Below are positions 31,301 to 41,295 of a stretch of DNA of 64,000 bases, one piece after another. The notes below the pieces were generated by a model. That model did no database searches and had not been told where the DNA came from. It worked only from the letters and a program-made list of their open reading frames with translations. A program made the position numbers and the translations under genes. This DNA is from Candidatus Poseidonia sp. (GTDB taxonomy: Archaea; Thermoplasmatota; Poseidoniia; Poseidoniales; Poseidoniaceae): assembly GCA_022426155.1 (NCBI GenBank), contig JAKMEE010000006.1, positions 62,001 to 126,000 of the forward strand. The letters are read 5' to 3'. Position 1 is the stretch's first letter. Every line of letters starts with the position of its first letter.

Positions 31301-32722
31301 ATGGGGAAGGCGTGGGTGAAGCGTTGGTCTCCAGAAGGTGCGGGGCATCGTAAGAATTTGATTGAAGGTTTGAACATTGAAGCCTTCAACGCTATAGAAA
31401 AGATGACTTGGAGGCTACCTCCTTCGAAAAGCCACTTGATTCGATGGCTCGTTCTCGCCGCTCAATCCAATCAAACTATCACCATTCGGGGTGTGGCGAA
31501 CGCGGGGCAGGATGCTCAATCCATGCGACGATGTTTGATGCAACTCGGTGTTCGTTTCGAGGATATCGATGAACATGACAACACCCTCTCTGTAATTGAT
31601 AACAGGGACCTTGAACCGCATCCGCAATCGGTGGCATGGCGTGTTTATGGCGTTGGTCCAGAAGGATTTCATCCTCCAGTAAGCGTACTACACGCGGGTA
31701 ATTCTGGAACCGCTCTACGGTTTTTGATGGCCATTGCTGCACGTTTTGACCGACCAACCATGCTCGATGGTGATGCATCACTTCGTGGTCGAAACCACAG
31801 TGAGATCATTGAACAACTCAATCAGTTTTCGATCGCTTGTTCACAAGGTACTCAGGAAGAAGGCTTACCATTACTTGTCCAAGGGCCATGGATTATTCCT
31901 CAAGAATTTCAGGTGCAAATTCAATCCACAAGCCAATCTTTGTCGGGCTGGTTATTAGCATCAGCCGCTATGCCATCGAGCACTTCTCTCCAACTCATCG
32001 GAAAGGCTGTATCTCAACGCCATTCTGCATTGACACTTGACCTCTGCAGACAAGTGGGGGCTCCTTATGGTGACGAAATGCCTGAAGACTTGAAGGGTTG
32101 GACACCGTTTTTCAAAGACCAAACCGTCCAAATCCCTCCCGATGCATCCATGATGTCATTTGCATTTCTTGCCTGTCAAGCATTGAAGTTGGAAATCGGT
32201 TTCGAAAATGCTCCCCGCCTCAATGATAGTATAGGGCATGAAATTCTTCTCGAGCACGCTCAAGCCATGGGCATCAGCTACAATGATGGGAACATGAGCC
32301 CCACATCAACACCTTTGGAAACCGAGGTCAATCTACGCGATGCCAACGATTTGATTACACCGCTTGCAGCCCTTATGGCCTTGGCTGGTGGAGGGCAAAT
32401 TGTAGGTGCCAAACATGCAGCATTCAAAGAAAGTAATCGACTGACACGAACTCAGAGCCTGCTACAACAATTTGGTTTGAAATGTGAATTAAATGATGAT
32501 GGATTAACCATCGGTGGCGGTCAGCATCCTGTTCCGCCAAAAGACATGGTTGAGACTCACGGAGATCACCGTTTACACATGACCGCCTTGGTGCTTGCTC
32601 TTGCAGTACCTGGTGTCACATTTGTTGAGAGCTCAACCTTGCATTGCGTAGCGGATCCCTCTGCCATCAAGCGTTGGACCGAAACGGGAGCCACCATTGA
32701 GACGACTCTGAATCAGCCATGA
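31301..32722 (+). CDS. aroA: 3-phosphoshikimate 1-carboxyvinyltransferase (EPSP synthase)
   Basis: Sixth step of the shikimate pathway, joining shikimate-3-phosphate and phosphoenolpyruvate. The 473-residue protein shows LPPSKSHLIRW (the phosphate-binding SKS near residue 40), the LHAGNSGTALRFLMA segment, and SQSLSGWLLASAAMP in the middle. The C-terminal half has KESNRLTRTQSLLQQFG (the catalytic ExxR region) and HGDHRLHMTALVLA. The annotated ATG at 31301 gives 34 residues before the usual first strand; ATG 31403 is an alternative, and neither has a good ribosome site. The 3' end overlaps mutL by 10 bases on the opposite strand. Confidence 0.95.
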   Translation: MGKAWVKRWSPEGAGHRKNLIEGLNIEAFNAIEKMTWRLPPSKSHLIRWLVLAAQSNQTITIRGVANAGQDAQSMRRCLMQLGVRFEDIDEHDNTLSVIDNRDLEPHPQSVAWRVYGVGPEGFHPPVSVLHAGNSGTALRFLMAIAARFDRPTMLDGDASLRGRNHSEIIEQLNQFSIACSQGTQEEGLPLLVQGPWIIPQEFQVQIQSTSQSLSGWLLASAAMPSSTSLQLIGKAVSQRHSALTLDLCRQVGAPYGDEMPEDLKGWTPFFKDQTVQIPPDASMMSFAFLACQALKLEIGFENAPRLNDSIGHEILLEHAQAMGISYNDGNMSPTSTPLETEVNLRDANDLITPLAALMALAGGGQIVGAKHAAFKESNRLTRTQSLLQQFGLKCELNDDGLTIGGGQHPVPPKDMVETHGDHRLHMTALVLALAVPGVTFVESSTLHCVADPSAIKRWTETGATIETTLNQP

Positions 32723-34728
32723 CGTCCAAAGTGATGGTCAAGTGAATCAATTGGAATGCGCAGCGACGTTGGCCTACCGTGCACACAAGCCCACGGGTTT
32801 GGTATTCGTCGCATATCCTCGAGCAAGCGTCGCATCTCAGGGAGTGTGAGGACTTGGTTGGCTTTGACTGCACCTCTGCAGGATTTCATGAAAGCGATGT
32901 GGTCTTTCTTCGCTTCAATCGTTTCCAATGGGCCGTCTTCACGTGCTACATCTTGCAAAACATCGAGGAAGAAGGGCCGTAAATCATCTCCTTCAATCAA
33001 TCGAGGTGCTGCAAGCAGGCACCAAGAATCGTTTTGTATTTCAAGATGAAAACCGATTTCTCCTAGCCGTTCTTGATGAGCAGCTACAGTGGCTGATTCC
33101 CGAGGGTTGAGTTCTAACTCTAATGCATTCAAACGGGCTTGAGGCTCCCAAGCTTGCCCTGAGTGACGTAGCCGTTCAAAGCGAATCCGTTCATGCAAGG
33201 CGTGTTGATCAATGAGCAGCAGTTCATCTTCTGCTTGTACTAAAATATAGGAGTTGGCGAATTGAGCGAGTGGTTCCATTTCGGGTAAATCATTGAGAAC
33301 TCCTTCGAGTGGAAGTTCGTCACTGGGTGACGTTTGGATTCCAAGCCCAGCATGCCGATGAAGCGATCTTTCTGCAGGTGAGAGTGCGGGGGCAATCGGG
33401 ACCTGTCCAAGGTCGGGGAGTAGACTTTGGCCAAGTGGTGATTGGGAAACAGGGCGTGGTTTCTCAGGTAGTGGTGTCGTAGTTGCCTGCTTTCCAGTCA
33501 AGTCCAATTGTGCTCCAGCAGCCATGGCCCAAGCAGGTGGGGCCTTGGTAGCGGGGTTTGTGGAATTTGATGCGGCTTGGAGGCCAGCAGCATCTTTCAA
33601 AGAAGAATCATCAGAAACTATTACAGGGCTTTCTCTGAGGTAAGTTTCTACTGGCTTAACACTTTGTGTCGTTGAAAGACCTTGTAATGCAGGAATCCCT
33701 CCCGTGGCGTCAGGTTCGGTTGGTACTGCTTCGAGGGTATGGGCAATGGCTCGTTCAAGGCGCTCAAGAACACGCCAAGAATGACGTAGGCGAACCTCTC
33801 GCTTAGTGGGGTGAACATTGACATCCACTTCATTGGGGGGGCAACGCAGATGCAGGACTGCCAAAGGGTGACGTCCTTGCATGAGGCGAGTCCGATATCC
33901 TCGGCGAATGGATTGGAGGAACGGCCCAGTTGCCACGGGACGATCGTTAATGAGGATATGAATATCATCGCCCTTGCCCCGAGTGATATCTGGCGTACTG
34001 ATCCACCCAGTCCATGTTTCTTCACCGGGAGCATCATCATCATCTTTGGGCTTAATCAGAGGGAGCATTTGATTGGCTTGACTGCCCAGAACATCGTACA
34101 AACGATCCATCATATCGGTTGTTTGTGGAACATTGAGCAAAGTTCTGCTCTCGCTTTGCAAATGGAAGGAGGTTTCAGGGTGGGCGAGTGCGTGTTGTAC
34201 CACAACGTCCACGATTCGTGCAGTTTCGGTTTCAGCCCGGCGTTGAAAGGCCAAACGTGCGGGTGTGTTTTGGAAGAGATGTTCAACCGTAATTCGAGTG
34301 CCGTGTGGCATACCGCTAGGAGTGACTGGGGATTTGATTCCATCCTCCATCACAATGCTCGCTCCTTCACAACCTTGCGGCCGGCTGGCAATTTCAAGAC
34401 GAGCCACCATGCCGATGCTTGCCAATGCCTCTCCTCGGAATCCGAGTGAGTGGATTTCATTCAGGTCTTGTCTGCTTTGAAGTTTTGACGTGGCGTGTCG
34501 GTCAAGGGCAAGTGGAAGATCATCTTCAACAATTCCACTTCCATTATCTTCGACCATGAGTCGATCAAAACCACCCCGTTCTACAGTGACTGTGATGGTG
34601 GTTGCATGTGCATCAAGGCTGTTTTCGATTAATTCCTTGACGACTTGAGCGGGACGTTCAACAACTTCTCCCGCTGCGATATGACCGATGGTTGCATCGT
34701 CAAGTTGAGCGATCCGTGAGGGCTTCAT
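32713..34728 (-). CDS. mutL: DNA mismatch repair protein MutL
   Basis: Mismatch-repair matchmaker and endonuclease, 671 residues. The N-terminal GHKL ATPase has IAAGEVVERPAQVVKELIEN, DNGSGI and HSLGFRGEALASI. A long variable proline-rich linker spans about residues 345-480. The C-terminal domain has the metal-binding endonuclease motif DQHALHERIRFE (DQHAx2Ex4E) and a later CVHGRP. MutL of this type nicks the error strand itself, as expected in an organism without MutH. The start overlaps the mutS stop by four bases. Bacterial-type MutSL in an archaeon implies old transfer. Confidence 0.95.
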   Translation of the reverse strand: MKPSRIAQLDDATIGHIAAGEVVERPAQVVKELIENSLDAHATTITVTVERGGFDRLMVEDNGSGIVEDDLPLALDRHATSKLQSRQDLNEIHSLGFRGEALASIGMVARLEIASRPQGCEGASIVMEDGIKSPVTPSGMPHGTRITVEHLFQNTPARLAFQRRAETETARIVDVVVQHALAHPETSFHLQSESRTLLNVPQTTDMMDRLYDVLGSQANQMLPLIKPKDDDDAPGEETWTGWISTPDITRGKGDDIHILINDRPVATGPFLQSIRRGYRTRLMQGRHPLAVLHLRCPPNEVDVNVHPTKREVRLRHSWRVLERLERAIAHTLEAVPTEPDATGGIPALQGLSTTQSVKPVETYLRESPVIVSDDSSLKDAAGLQAASNSTNPATKAPPAWAMAAGAQLDLTGKQATTTPLPEKPRPVSQSPLGQSLLPDLGQVPIAPALSPAERSLHRHAGLGIQTSPSDELPLEGVLNDLPEMEPLAQFANSYILVQAEDELLLIDQHALHERIRFERLRHSGQAWEPQARLNALELELNPRESATVAAHQERLGEIGFHLEIQNDSWCLLAAPRLIEGDDLRPFFLDVLQDVAREDGPLETIEAKKDHIAFMKSCRGAVKANQVLTLPEMRRLLEDMRRIPNPWACVHGRPTSLRIPIDSLDHHFGRHG

Positions 34729-37367
34729 GATTCATCCTCCATCATTGATTTCATGGCATAGAGCTCATCCATGGCCTGGCGTGGTGAGAGTTCATCGATG
34801 TTGAGGTGGTTGAGCCGGCTGAGGAGTGATGTGATAGCTTCACTGGCTGGAGGAGGGTTTTGAGTGGGTTGTTTGGCCATGGCGGCAGCAGCAAAATACC
34901 CCATCAAACTGGCTTGACCCTGGTCCCTTGAAAGCGGAGTGCCCGTTTCACCTGCTTTGGCTCCTTGCGCCTGCTGTTCAAGGAAGGCAAGAAGGTCTGT
35001 GGCCCGTTCCACAACACTGCGGGGCAGCCCAGCTAAGGCCGCAACTTGGACTCCATAGGAATCATCGCATGGGCCCTCAGCCACGCTGTGCAAGAAATGA
35101 AGCGATCCATCTTTTTGGGCGACTTGAACATGGACATTACACAACCCCTCAACCTTTCCTTCAAGCCCGATAAGTTGGTGGTAATGAGTCGCAAACAATG
35201 TTCTGGCATGGATTCTTTGGCATACATCTTCCGTCACCGACCAAGCGATTGAAAGACCATCGAAGGTTGAGGTTCCACGTCCAATTTCATCAAGCAAGAT
35301 GAGCGATTGTGTTGTTGCCCGTTTGAGGATGTGCGCCACTTCGATCATCTCCATCATGAAGGTGGAACGACCGCGTCTCAAATCATCGCTGGCTCCTACT
35401 CGAGTAAATACACGGTCCACTAAACCGATTTTCGCTTTTTCTGCAGGGACAAATGAGCCAGCTTGTGCCAAAATCGTCAGGAGGGCTGCCGTACGTAAAT
35501 AGGTGGATTTCCCACCCATGTTAGGTCCAGTGATTAACAGGAAACTACGTTTCTTCTCAAGTGTGAAGTCATTGGGGACATAACCTGACTGTGTTTCGAG
35601 TACCGGGTGGCGGGCTTGTTTGAGTTTCAGCGAGGTACTCTCTTCCATCTCTGGACGTTTCCAACCACGTTCACGTCCAACAGAGGCAAAGCACTGCAGC
35701 ACGTCGATAGAAGCGACACGCCGAGCGATATCGGCCAAGATTGAGGCATGTTGGCGGCAGTAGGAACGCAACTCCAAAAATTTGCGATATTCCAATTCTT
35801 TGAGTTTAGAATCTGCTCCCAGTAACAAATCATCTCGCTCCACCAATTCTTCGGTGGTGTATCTTGATCCGTTTGTCATTTGTTGCTTCCTTCGCCATGT
35901 TTCGGGAACTTTCCCCTCATGTGATTTGGTCACTTCAATGAACCAACCGATTTGACGGTTCATCCGAACTTTCAGAGAGGGAATCTCCAAAGTTTTGCGC
36001 AAATCAGATTCCAATGCGGTGAACCAATCCTTTCCTTGGGCTGTGACGCCTCTGAGTCGGTCGATTTCATCGTCCACACCATCGAGGAGCAAGCCCCCAT
36101 CACGCAATCCCAAAGGTGGTTCATCCTGGAGCGTGGCGCGAATGAGATTCGCAGGTTCGCTCAAAGCGTCAAGACCCTGTGAGAGATGTTGTAACAGTGG
36201 GTCGTTCGTATCTGTGCACCATTGAAGGATGGCGGGCATTCGATGCAGAGCATTGGCGGTTGCTTGGAGGTCTCTCGCATTGCTTCGATTGTAGGACAAC
36301 TGGGTCGCAAGGCGTTCCAAGTCACGCATGCTCTTGAGTGATTCACGCAAACCATCCAGTCGTCTTGCGGACCTTGCCAGTGCCCCAACAGCGTTGTGGC
36401 GTGCTTCAATGGCCTGCAAGGATGCCAAAGGATGGAGAATCCATGTTTTCAGTAAACGGCGACCCATGGCGGTTCTACATCGATTCATGGTTGAGAGAAG
36501 ACTTCCCTCGTATTCTCCTGCAAGAGTTTTGGTTAACTCGAGGTTTTTGAGAGTGGTTTGGTCAAGGAGTAAACGTCCCTTCTCTTCCACAACTTCGACA
36601 TCTCGAATGGGGACATCATCTGCCAAATGCATGTTCGCAAGGTAATCTGCTGCCAAACCTGCTGCTGAGAGGGCTAACGGGGCATCGTCCAAATCCAAAT
36701 GGCCCAAATCAGCGACATTAAGCATCGAGGTGAGACGTTCTTTGCCACGTTGGTTTGAGATTTTATGATGGCTCACCATCACCGAATCGAGTTGCAAAAA
36801 GATCGGTCCCATCTCCGGGTGTTGGGCATCTTTTGGAGAAAGTACCAATTCCGAAGGGTTCCAGCGATGCAATTCATCTAACAGCCTAAGGAAACTCTCT
36901 GGGCCCTCATGTGTACTGGCCCAAGCTTGTCCTGTTGATGCATCAATGATTGCCAACCCGACATCATTGGCCGAGATGGTCATCGCGGCGAGTAAGGAAC
37001 GGTCCTCTGTGTTGAGTAAGCCCTCTTCGTACAAACTTCCTGGAGTGAATACTCTGGTGACAACCCTCTCCAACAACTTCGCTCCTTCTCGAAGGGTTTC
37101 TTCTTGTTCTGCTACGGTGACCTTGTAGCCTGCTTTGAGCATGGTTCGTAAATGGTCCTCGAGGCCGTGCCAAGGGAATCCGGCCATGGGTATGGGGGTG
37201 TCGGCTTTCTTGTCTCTGGAGGTCAACGTGAGGCCGAGAACCTCTGCTGCAATTTCTGCGTCTTCATGAAAGAGTTCGTAAAAGTCTCCCATTCTGAAGA
37301 AAAGAATGGTATCTGGATGCTCCTTCTTAATGTCGAAGAATTGGTCCATCATGCCGCGTTTTGCCAA
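34725..37367 (-). CDS. mutS: DNA mismatch repair protein MutS
   Basis: Mismatch recognition ATPase of about 880 residues (MutS1 type). The mismatch-binding motif is FFRMGDFYELF (FxE) near the N-terminus. The ATPase has TGPNMGGKSTYLR, DEIGRGTSTFDG and ATHYHQL. A short polar tail follows, with NIDELSPRQAMDELY, a C-terminal dimerisation motif of bacterial MutS. The start is debatable: an ATG at 37382 has no ribosome site, while GGAGGGA (37374-37380) lies eight bases before a TTG at 37367, which would begin LAKRGMMDQFF. I favour TTG. mutL overlaps the stop by four bases, forming a mutS-mutL operon. Confidence 0.95.
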   Translation of the reverse strand: MAKRGMMDQFFDIKKEHPDTILFFRMGDFYELFHEDAEIAAEVLGLTLTSRDKKADTPIPMAGFPWHGLEDHLRTMLKAGYKVTVAEQEETLREGAKLLERVVTRVFTPGSLYEEGLLNTEDRSLLAAMTISANDVGLAIIDASTGQAWASTHEGPESFLRLLDELHRWNPSELVLSPKDAQHPEMGPIFLQLDSVMVSHHKISNQRGKERLTSMLNVADLGHLDLDDAPLALSAAGLAADYLANMHLADDVPIRDVEVVEEKGRLLLDQTTLKNLELTKTLAGEYEGSLLSTMNRCRTAMGRRLLKTWILHPLASLQAIEARHNAVGALARSARRLDGLRESLKSMRDLERLATQLSYNRSNARDLQATANALHRMPAILQWCTDTNDPLLQHLSQGLDALSEPANLIRATLQDEPPLGLRDGGLLLDGVDDEIDRLRGVTAQGKDWFTALESDLRKTLEIPSLKVRMNRQIGWFIEVTKSHEGKVPETWRRKQQMTNGSRYTTEELVERDDLLLGADSKLKELEYRKFLELRSYCRQHASILADIARRVASIDVLQCFASVGRERGWKRPEMEESTSLKLKQARHPVLETQSGYVPNDFTLEKKRSFLLITGPNMGGKSTYLRTAALLTILAQAGSFVPAEKAKIGLVDRVFTRVGASDDLRRGRSTFMMEMIEVAHILKRATTQSLILLDEIGRGTSTFDGLSIAWSVTEDVCQRIHARTLFATHYHQLIGLEGKVEGLCNVHVQVAQKDGSLHFLHSVAEGPCDDSYGVQVAALAGLPRSVVERATDLLAFLEQQAQGAKAGETGTPLSRDQGQASLMGYFAAAAMAKQPTQNPPPASEAITSLLSRLNHLNIDELSPRQAMDELYAMKSMMEDES

Positions 37368-37481
37368 GTCATCTCCCTCCATGGCTTACGCTGGAAACAG
37401 AGGAAGTTGACGAGGGCACATGAAGGTTCTCGCTGATGTGAAACGGTGAAGTGGCATTTCCTTCGGATTTGACTGGAAATG

Positions 37482-38717
37482 TCAAGCTGTTCTCATCTTG
37501 TTGATGCCGTTCCAGATCATCATTCCCATCACGACCGTTCCCGCCATCAGGAATAAGAGGTTCAAGAATCCACGGCCACTCTCTATAGAGGACTTCGCCT
37601 GTGTGTCGATGTCCCACAGCGCAGGGTTCCCTTGGCTGTCTGTGCCGTGAACATGGATGATATCATCATGGACTCCGATTGCTGTTGTTGAGATTGGGAC
37701 GGGATGGCTCAGAGGGTAGACTCTACTTGTTTCACCATCCCATGTGGTGATGGTTGTTGTGCCTGCATCCCCAATGAACCAAACAGTTCCTTCTGAATCA
37801 ACCACTGCATTTTTGCTTGGTATCTCAAGGTTCTGTCGCTCGCCGTTCTGATCAATGTGATGGCTGCTCTGGGTTCCAGCAACGATGACCCCATCGTCCA
37901 CCTTGAGCAATGAATGGAAGAGTCCTTCTTCATCAATCATTCTCACATGATCAAGAACGGGTGTTGATTCGCTTCCGTCCCAGGAAATCCATCCGATGGC
38001 AGGGTGGTGGTTGGGTGAGGCTGGACTGGAACCATCGGCTCCTGCGACTCCCAGGTGTGCTCCGACTGCCACCCATTGGCCCGGCGCTAGTGCCTCGATT
38101 GAGGACCAAGCGATGCCTGTTGTCATGGGTATTGCAGGGGTTGGTAAGAGGGTTGGTGAGAGGCCACGTAATGAGGTAGCTTCCTCTTCCTGTGTGAGCA
38201 ATAGTTGGTGTGTGTTCCCTGCCACCTTTTGCTCTGCCATGTCCAAGATGTCAAAGGTTCCATGAGTGGATTGAAGTTCGTATGTGATGAAAGCATTGCC
38301 CGAAAGTCCCATCAATTGGTTGGGCTCCACAGAGAGCATAATTTCACCATCTGGCATGGCTTTGAGGAAATTGACTTCACGACCGATATCGTTCGTCTCA
38401 GGGCTAAAATAAACGGATGACACATCGTCTTCGATGTATTCTGTGTAGAGGATATAGCCCTGATTCGGGCTGTAGATCAAACTGGTGTAAGATTCGTTTT
38501 CTTCATGGTATTCAACGTCCATGACGAAGGCACCGCGATGTTGAGCATGCTCGGACTCTGGGACAAGAGCATCTCCAACAAAATATTGGGTTCCTTCTAT
38601 GGCATATCCCCCGATCAGGATAAAGGAAAAAAACACACCGATGGCCAACCATTGATGCTCTGACTCTTCCTGGAGAAGAGCCCTCAGTCCGCCCGCCATG
38701 AAAATCGGTGGTGCCAT
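37482..38717 (-). CDS. Membrane-anchored propeller-like protein of unknown function
   Basis: A 411-residue protein without a family that I recognise. One hydrophobic helix lies near residues 22-42 (WLAIGVFFSFILIGGYAI) and another at about 385-402 (LLFLMAGTVVMGMMIW). Between them are repeated beta strands with WDG and similar turn motifs (WISWDGSES, TTWDGETSR, and GNPALWDID), as in a beta-propeller facing outside. It is rich in Asp, Glu, Ser and Thr, as secreted proteins often are. A TATA-like AATTTATG lies near 38750-38757. It faces away from the L10e gene. An alternative start is ATG 38699. Confidence 0.6.
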   Translation of the reverse strand: MAPPIFMAGGLRALLQEESEHQWLAIGVFFSFILIGGYAIEGTQYFVGDALVPESEHAQHRGAFVMDVEYHEENESYTSLIYSPNQGYILYTEYIEDDVSSVYFSPETNDIGREVNFLKAMPDGEIMLSVEPNQLMGLSGNAFITYELQSTHGTFDILDMAEQKVAGNTHQLLLTQEEEATSLRGLSPTLLPTPAIPMTTGIAWSSIEALAPGQWVAVGAHLGVAGADGSSPASPNHHPAIGWISWDGSESTPVLDHVRMIDEEGLFHSLLKVDDGVIVAGTQSSHHIDQNGERQNLEIPSKNAVVDSEGTVWFIGDAGTTTITTWDGETSRVYPLSHPVPISTTAIGVHDDIIHVHGTDSQGNPALWDIDTQAKSSIESGRGFLNLLFLMAGTVVMGMMIWNGINKMRTA

Positions 38718-38836
38718 CAGTCCATGAAGGCTTTGTTACCGTCTCGGCCATAAATTGGTAATGGTATGGTCCGAGGGTCGGATGCGGAGATATGATAAGG
38801 GGAGCATCGGTCGCAAGGATGCTTGGAGGCATACGT

Positions 38837-39376
38837 ATGGCACGCAAACCAGCAGTAATGTACCGTCGCTTGAAAGGTCCAGCCTACACCCGTCGTAAGT
38901 ACATCGGCGGTGTACCCAACAACCGAATTCATCAATACCACGTTGGAAACCGTGTTGCTGCTGAGACGGGGCAGTTCCCTGTTGTGCTCGAACTTCGTTC
39001 AGACAACAACGTTCAGATTCGCCACACAGCTCTCGAGGCAGCCCGTGTGGTCTCAAACTCCACTATCCGTAAGGACGCTGGCGCCCAAGGATACTCCTTG
39101 CGAATTCACACGTTCCCACACCACGTTCTCCGTGAAAACAAGCAGGCGACTGGCGCAGGTGCAGACCGTGTGTCCCAAGGTATGCGATGTGCATTCGGAA
39201 AGAACGTTGGAACCGCTGCCCGTGTGAAGCGCGGACAACGTGTCATCACAATTCAAGTCCACCCACAGCACTACCTGACTGCCCGTGATGCTCTGCGCAA
39301 GGCGAGCATGAAGTTCCCAACTCCATGCACTGTTCGCTTGATTCGTGGACACGAGCACCTCAAGGGACTCATTTGA
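38837..39376 (+). CDS. rpl10e: Large-subunit ribosomal protein L10e (uL16)
   Basis: A 179-residue archaeal L10e/uL16, which sits at the central protuberance and contacts the A-site tRNA. The sequence starts MARKPAVMYRRLKGPAYTRR, with the typical basic opening, and later has SQGMRCAFGKNVGTAARV and the QHYLTARDALRKA helix. ATG 38837 is chosen because GGAGG lies ten bases before it and the protein then has the family's usual N-terminus; the longer frame from 38792 adds 15 unlikely residues. It is followed 95 bases on by the RLI gene, so ribosome assembly and recycling genes are neighbours. Confidence 0.95.
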   Translation: MARKPAVMYRRLKGPAYTRRKYIGGVPNNRIHQYHVGNRVAAETGQFPVVLELRSDNNVQIRHTALEAARVVSNSTIRKDAGAQGYSLRIHTFPHHVLRENKQATGAGADRVSQGMRCAFGKNVGTAARVKRGQRVITIQVHPQHYLTARDALRKASMKFPTPCTVRLIRGHEHLKGLI

Positions 39377-39471
39377 GCCATACCCTGTGCCTCTGAAGAC
39401 CAAGCAGAGGCTTGGATTTCAACGGTCATTCAAAATACGTTGTACAAGAAGGCAAGCATGGAGGGCATCAA

Positions 39472-41250
39472 ATGAGAGTTGCCGTGCTGAAGGAAGACAA
39501 TTGTCAACCGAAAAAGTGCAACGATGAATGTCATGATTTTTGCCCCCCTGTACGTAATGGGCAAGAATGCATCATCATGGATGAAAAAACCGGGAAGCCT
39601 CATATTTCCGAGAGTCTTTGCATCGGTTGTGGTATTTGTATCAATAAGTGTCCACATGATGCTTTGATCATCGAAAATCTCCCGAGTGAATTGGAGACGG
39701 ATATGATTCACCGATATTCCATGAATGGTTTCCGGCTGTTCAGATTACCAACGCCGTCCAAAGAGAGTGTGGTTGGCATCCTAGGACCCAATGGCATGGG
39801 TAAATCAACGGCAATCAACGCCCTCTCTGGGCGAACCATTCCGAATCTTGGCGATTGGCTTGATGAACAACCCCAATGGGATGAAGTGATTGAATCATTG
39901 CCTCGAGGAGAATTGCGAGATTTCTTCATCGCAGTTCAGGCAGGCAAGGTTCGTGTGGCCGTCAAGCCACAGAATGTTGACAAGTTGCCCAAACGTGTGA
40001 AAGGAACTGTTCGTGATTTACTCTCCAAAGTGGATGAGCGAAACATGATGTCGCAAGCAGCCATTGATTTGGGAATCGACCACCTCCTCGATCGAACCGT
40101 CCAACAATTGTCTGGGGGCGAATTGCAACGCATGGCAATTTGCGCAACGATTTTGAGAGACGTAGAAGTGTACTTTTTCGATGAACCATCGTCCTATCTT
40201 GATATTCACGAGCGCATGCGCATCGTTCGTATCATCCAAACTTTAGCAGAAACAAAGCGCGTGATTGTCATTGAGCACGATTTGGCGGTGCTTGACGTAT
40301 TAGCTGATTTGATCCATATCGTGTACGGGAAGAAAGGGGCCTTTGGAATCTTTACACCAGCACGTTCAACTCGCCAAGCCATCAATTCCTACCTCGATGG
40401 ATTTTTGCCAGAAGAAAATGTCAGAATCCGAGAAAAAGCTATCAAATTTCTCCGTCATCGGGACCGCTCTGCCGAGATTGGAACGCCAGTCGTACAGTGG
40501 GGGGAATTAAAGAAAAATCTTGGTGAGTTTACACTTACTTCGGGAGAAGGGGCCGTTCATCGTTCGGAAGTCGTGGGCGTTGTTGGTTCCAATGGGACAG
40601 GGAAGTCCACCATGATCAAAATCCTGGCAGGCGAGCATGAATACGACGAGGGGTGGGTCACGGCAGATGCGACCATCTCATACAAACCTCAACACATTGA
40701 TGTTGATATTGATGGTTCAGTGCAATTGTGGCTTGACAGTGAACTCGGGCCTCGCTGGAGGAGCGGTGAATTCAATGTTAACGTGATTCGTGCATTAGGT
40801 GTTGACCAATTGCTTCCAAAGCGAGTTAAAAAGCTCTCTGGAGGTGAGCGACAAGCTGTTTCAATTGCCATTTGCTTAGGTCGCGATGCTGATTTATATT
40901 TGCTTGATGAACCTTCAGCACATCTTGATGCCAATGCCAGAATGGAAGCAGCCAAGGCCATTAGGAGAACAATGGAAGCGAATGAGAGGTCTGCGTTCGT
41001 GATTGATCACGACGTCTATTTCATCGACATCGTTTCAGATTCCCTTCTCGTGTTTGAAGGCGAAGGTGGAGTCCATGGAAAGGCTGCTGGCCCGTTTAAT
41101 TTGAGAGAAGGCATGAACCGATTCCTTGAGGGTGTAAATGTGACCTTCCGCCGAGACCACGATTCACGACGCCCCCGAATCAATAAGAATTCAAGTCGCA
41201 AGGACCGAGAACAACGGCAAGCAGGGGATTTCTACTCCTACGATGCTTGA
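39472..41250 (+). CDS. rli: Ribosome recycling ATPase RLI/ABCE1
   Basis: Splits archaeal ribosomes after termination, 592 residues. The N-terminal domain has two 4Fe-4S clusters: CQPKKCNDECHDFCP and CIGCGICINKCP. The first ABC cassette has GPNGMGKSTAIN with signature LSGGELQRMA and Walker B DEPSSYLD. The second has GSNGTGKSTMIK, LSGGERQAVS and DEPSAHLD. ATG 39472 is chosen because GGAGGG precedes it and the protein then starts at the first cluster. The C-terminal hinge is conserved; the last 40 residues are basic and lineage-specific. It is followed after 45 bases by the first of two nuclease genes, which may be co-transcribed. Confidence 0.95.
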   Translation: MRVAVLKEDNCQPKKCNDECHDFCPPVRNGQECIIMDEKTGKPHISESLCIGCGICINKCPHDALIIENLPSELETDMIHRYSMNGFRLFRLPTPSKESVVGILGPNGMGKSTAINALSGRTIPNLGDWLDEQPQWDEVIESLPRGELRDFFIAVQAGKVRVAVKPQNVDKLPKRVKGTVRDLLSKVDERNMMSQAAIDLGIDHLLDRTVQQLSGGELQRMAICATILRDVEVYFFDEPSSYLDIHERMRIVRIIQTLAETKRVIVIEHDLAVLDVLADLIHIVYGKKGAFGIFTPARSTRQAINSYLDGFLPEENVRIREKAIKFLRHRDRSAEIGTPVVQWGELKKNLGEFTLTSGEGAVHRSEVVGVVGSNGTGKSTMIKILAGEHEYDEGWVTADATISYKPQHIDVDIDGSVQLWLDSELGPRWRSGEFNVNVIRALGVDQLLPKRVKKLSGGERQAVSIAICLGRDADLYLLDEPSAHLDANARMEAAKAIRRTMEANERSAFVIDHDVYFIDIVSDSLLVFEGEGGVHGKAAGPFNLREGMNRFLEGVNVTFRRDHDSRRPRINKNSSRKDREQRQAGDFYSYDA

Positions 41251-41295
41251 TGACGAAGAAGCAGGGTTCAAGTCTCGTCGCCCGGTCCATTGTCC

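Noticed and set aside
33811-34449. Open frame antisense to mutL (212 codons)
   Set aside because: It mirrors the conserved ATPase domain of MutL; no homology or start signal.
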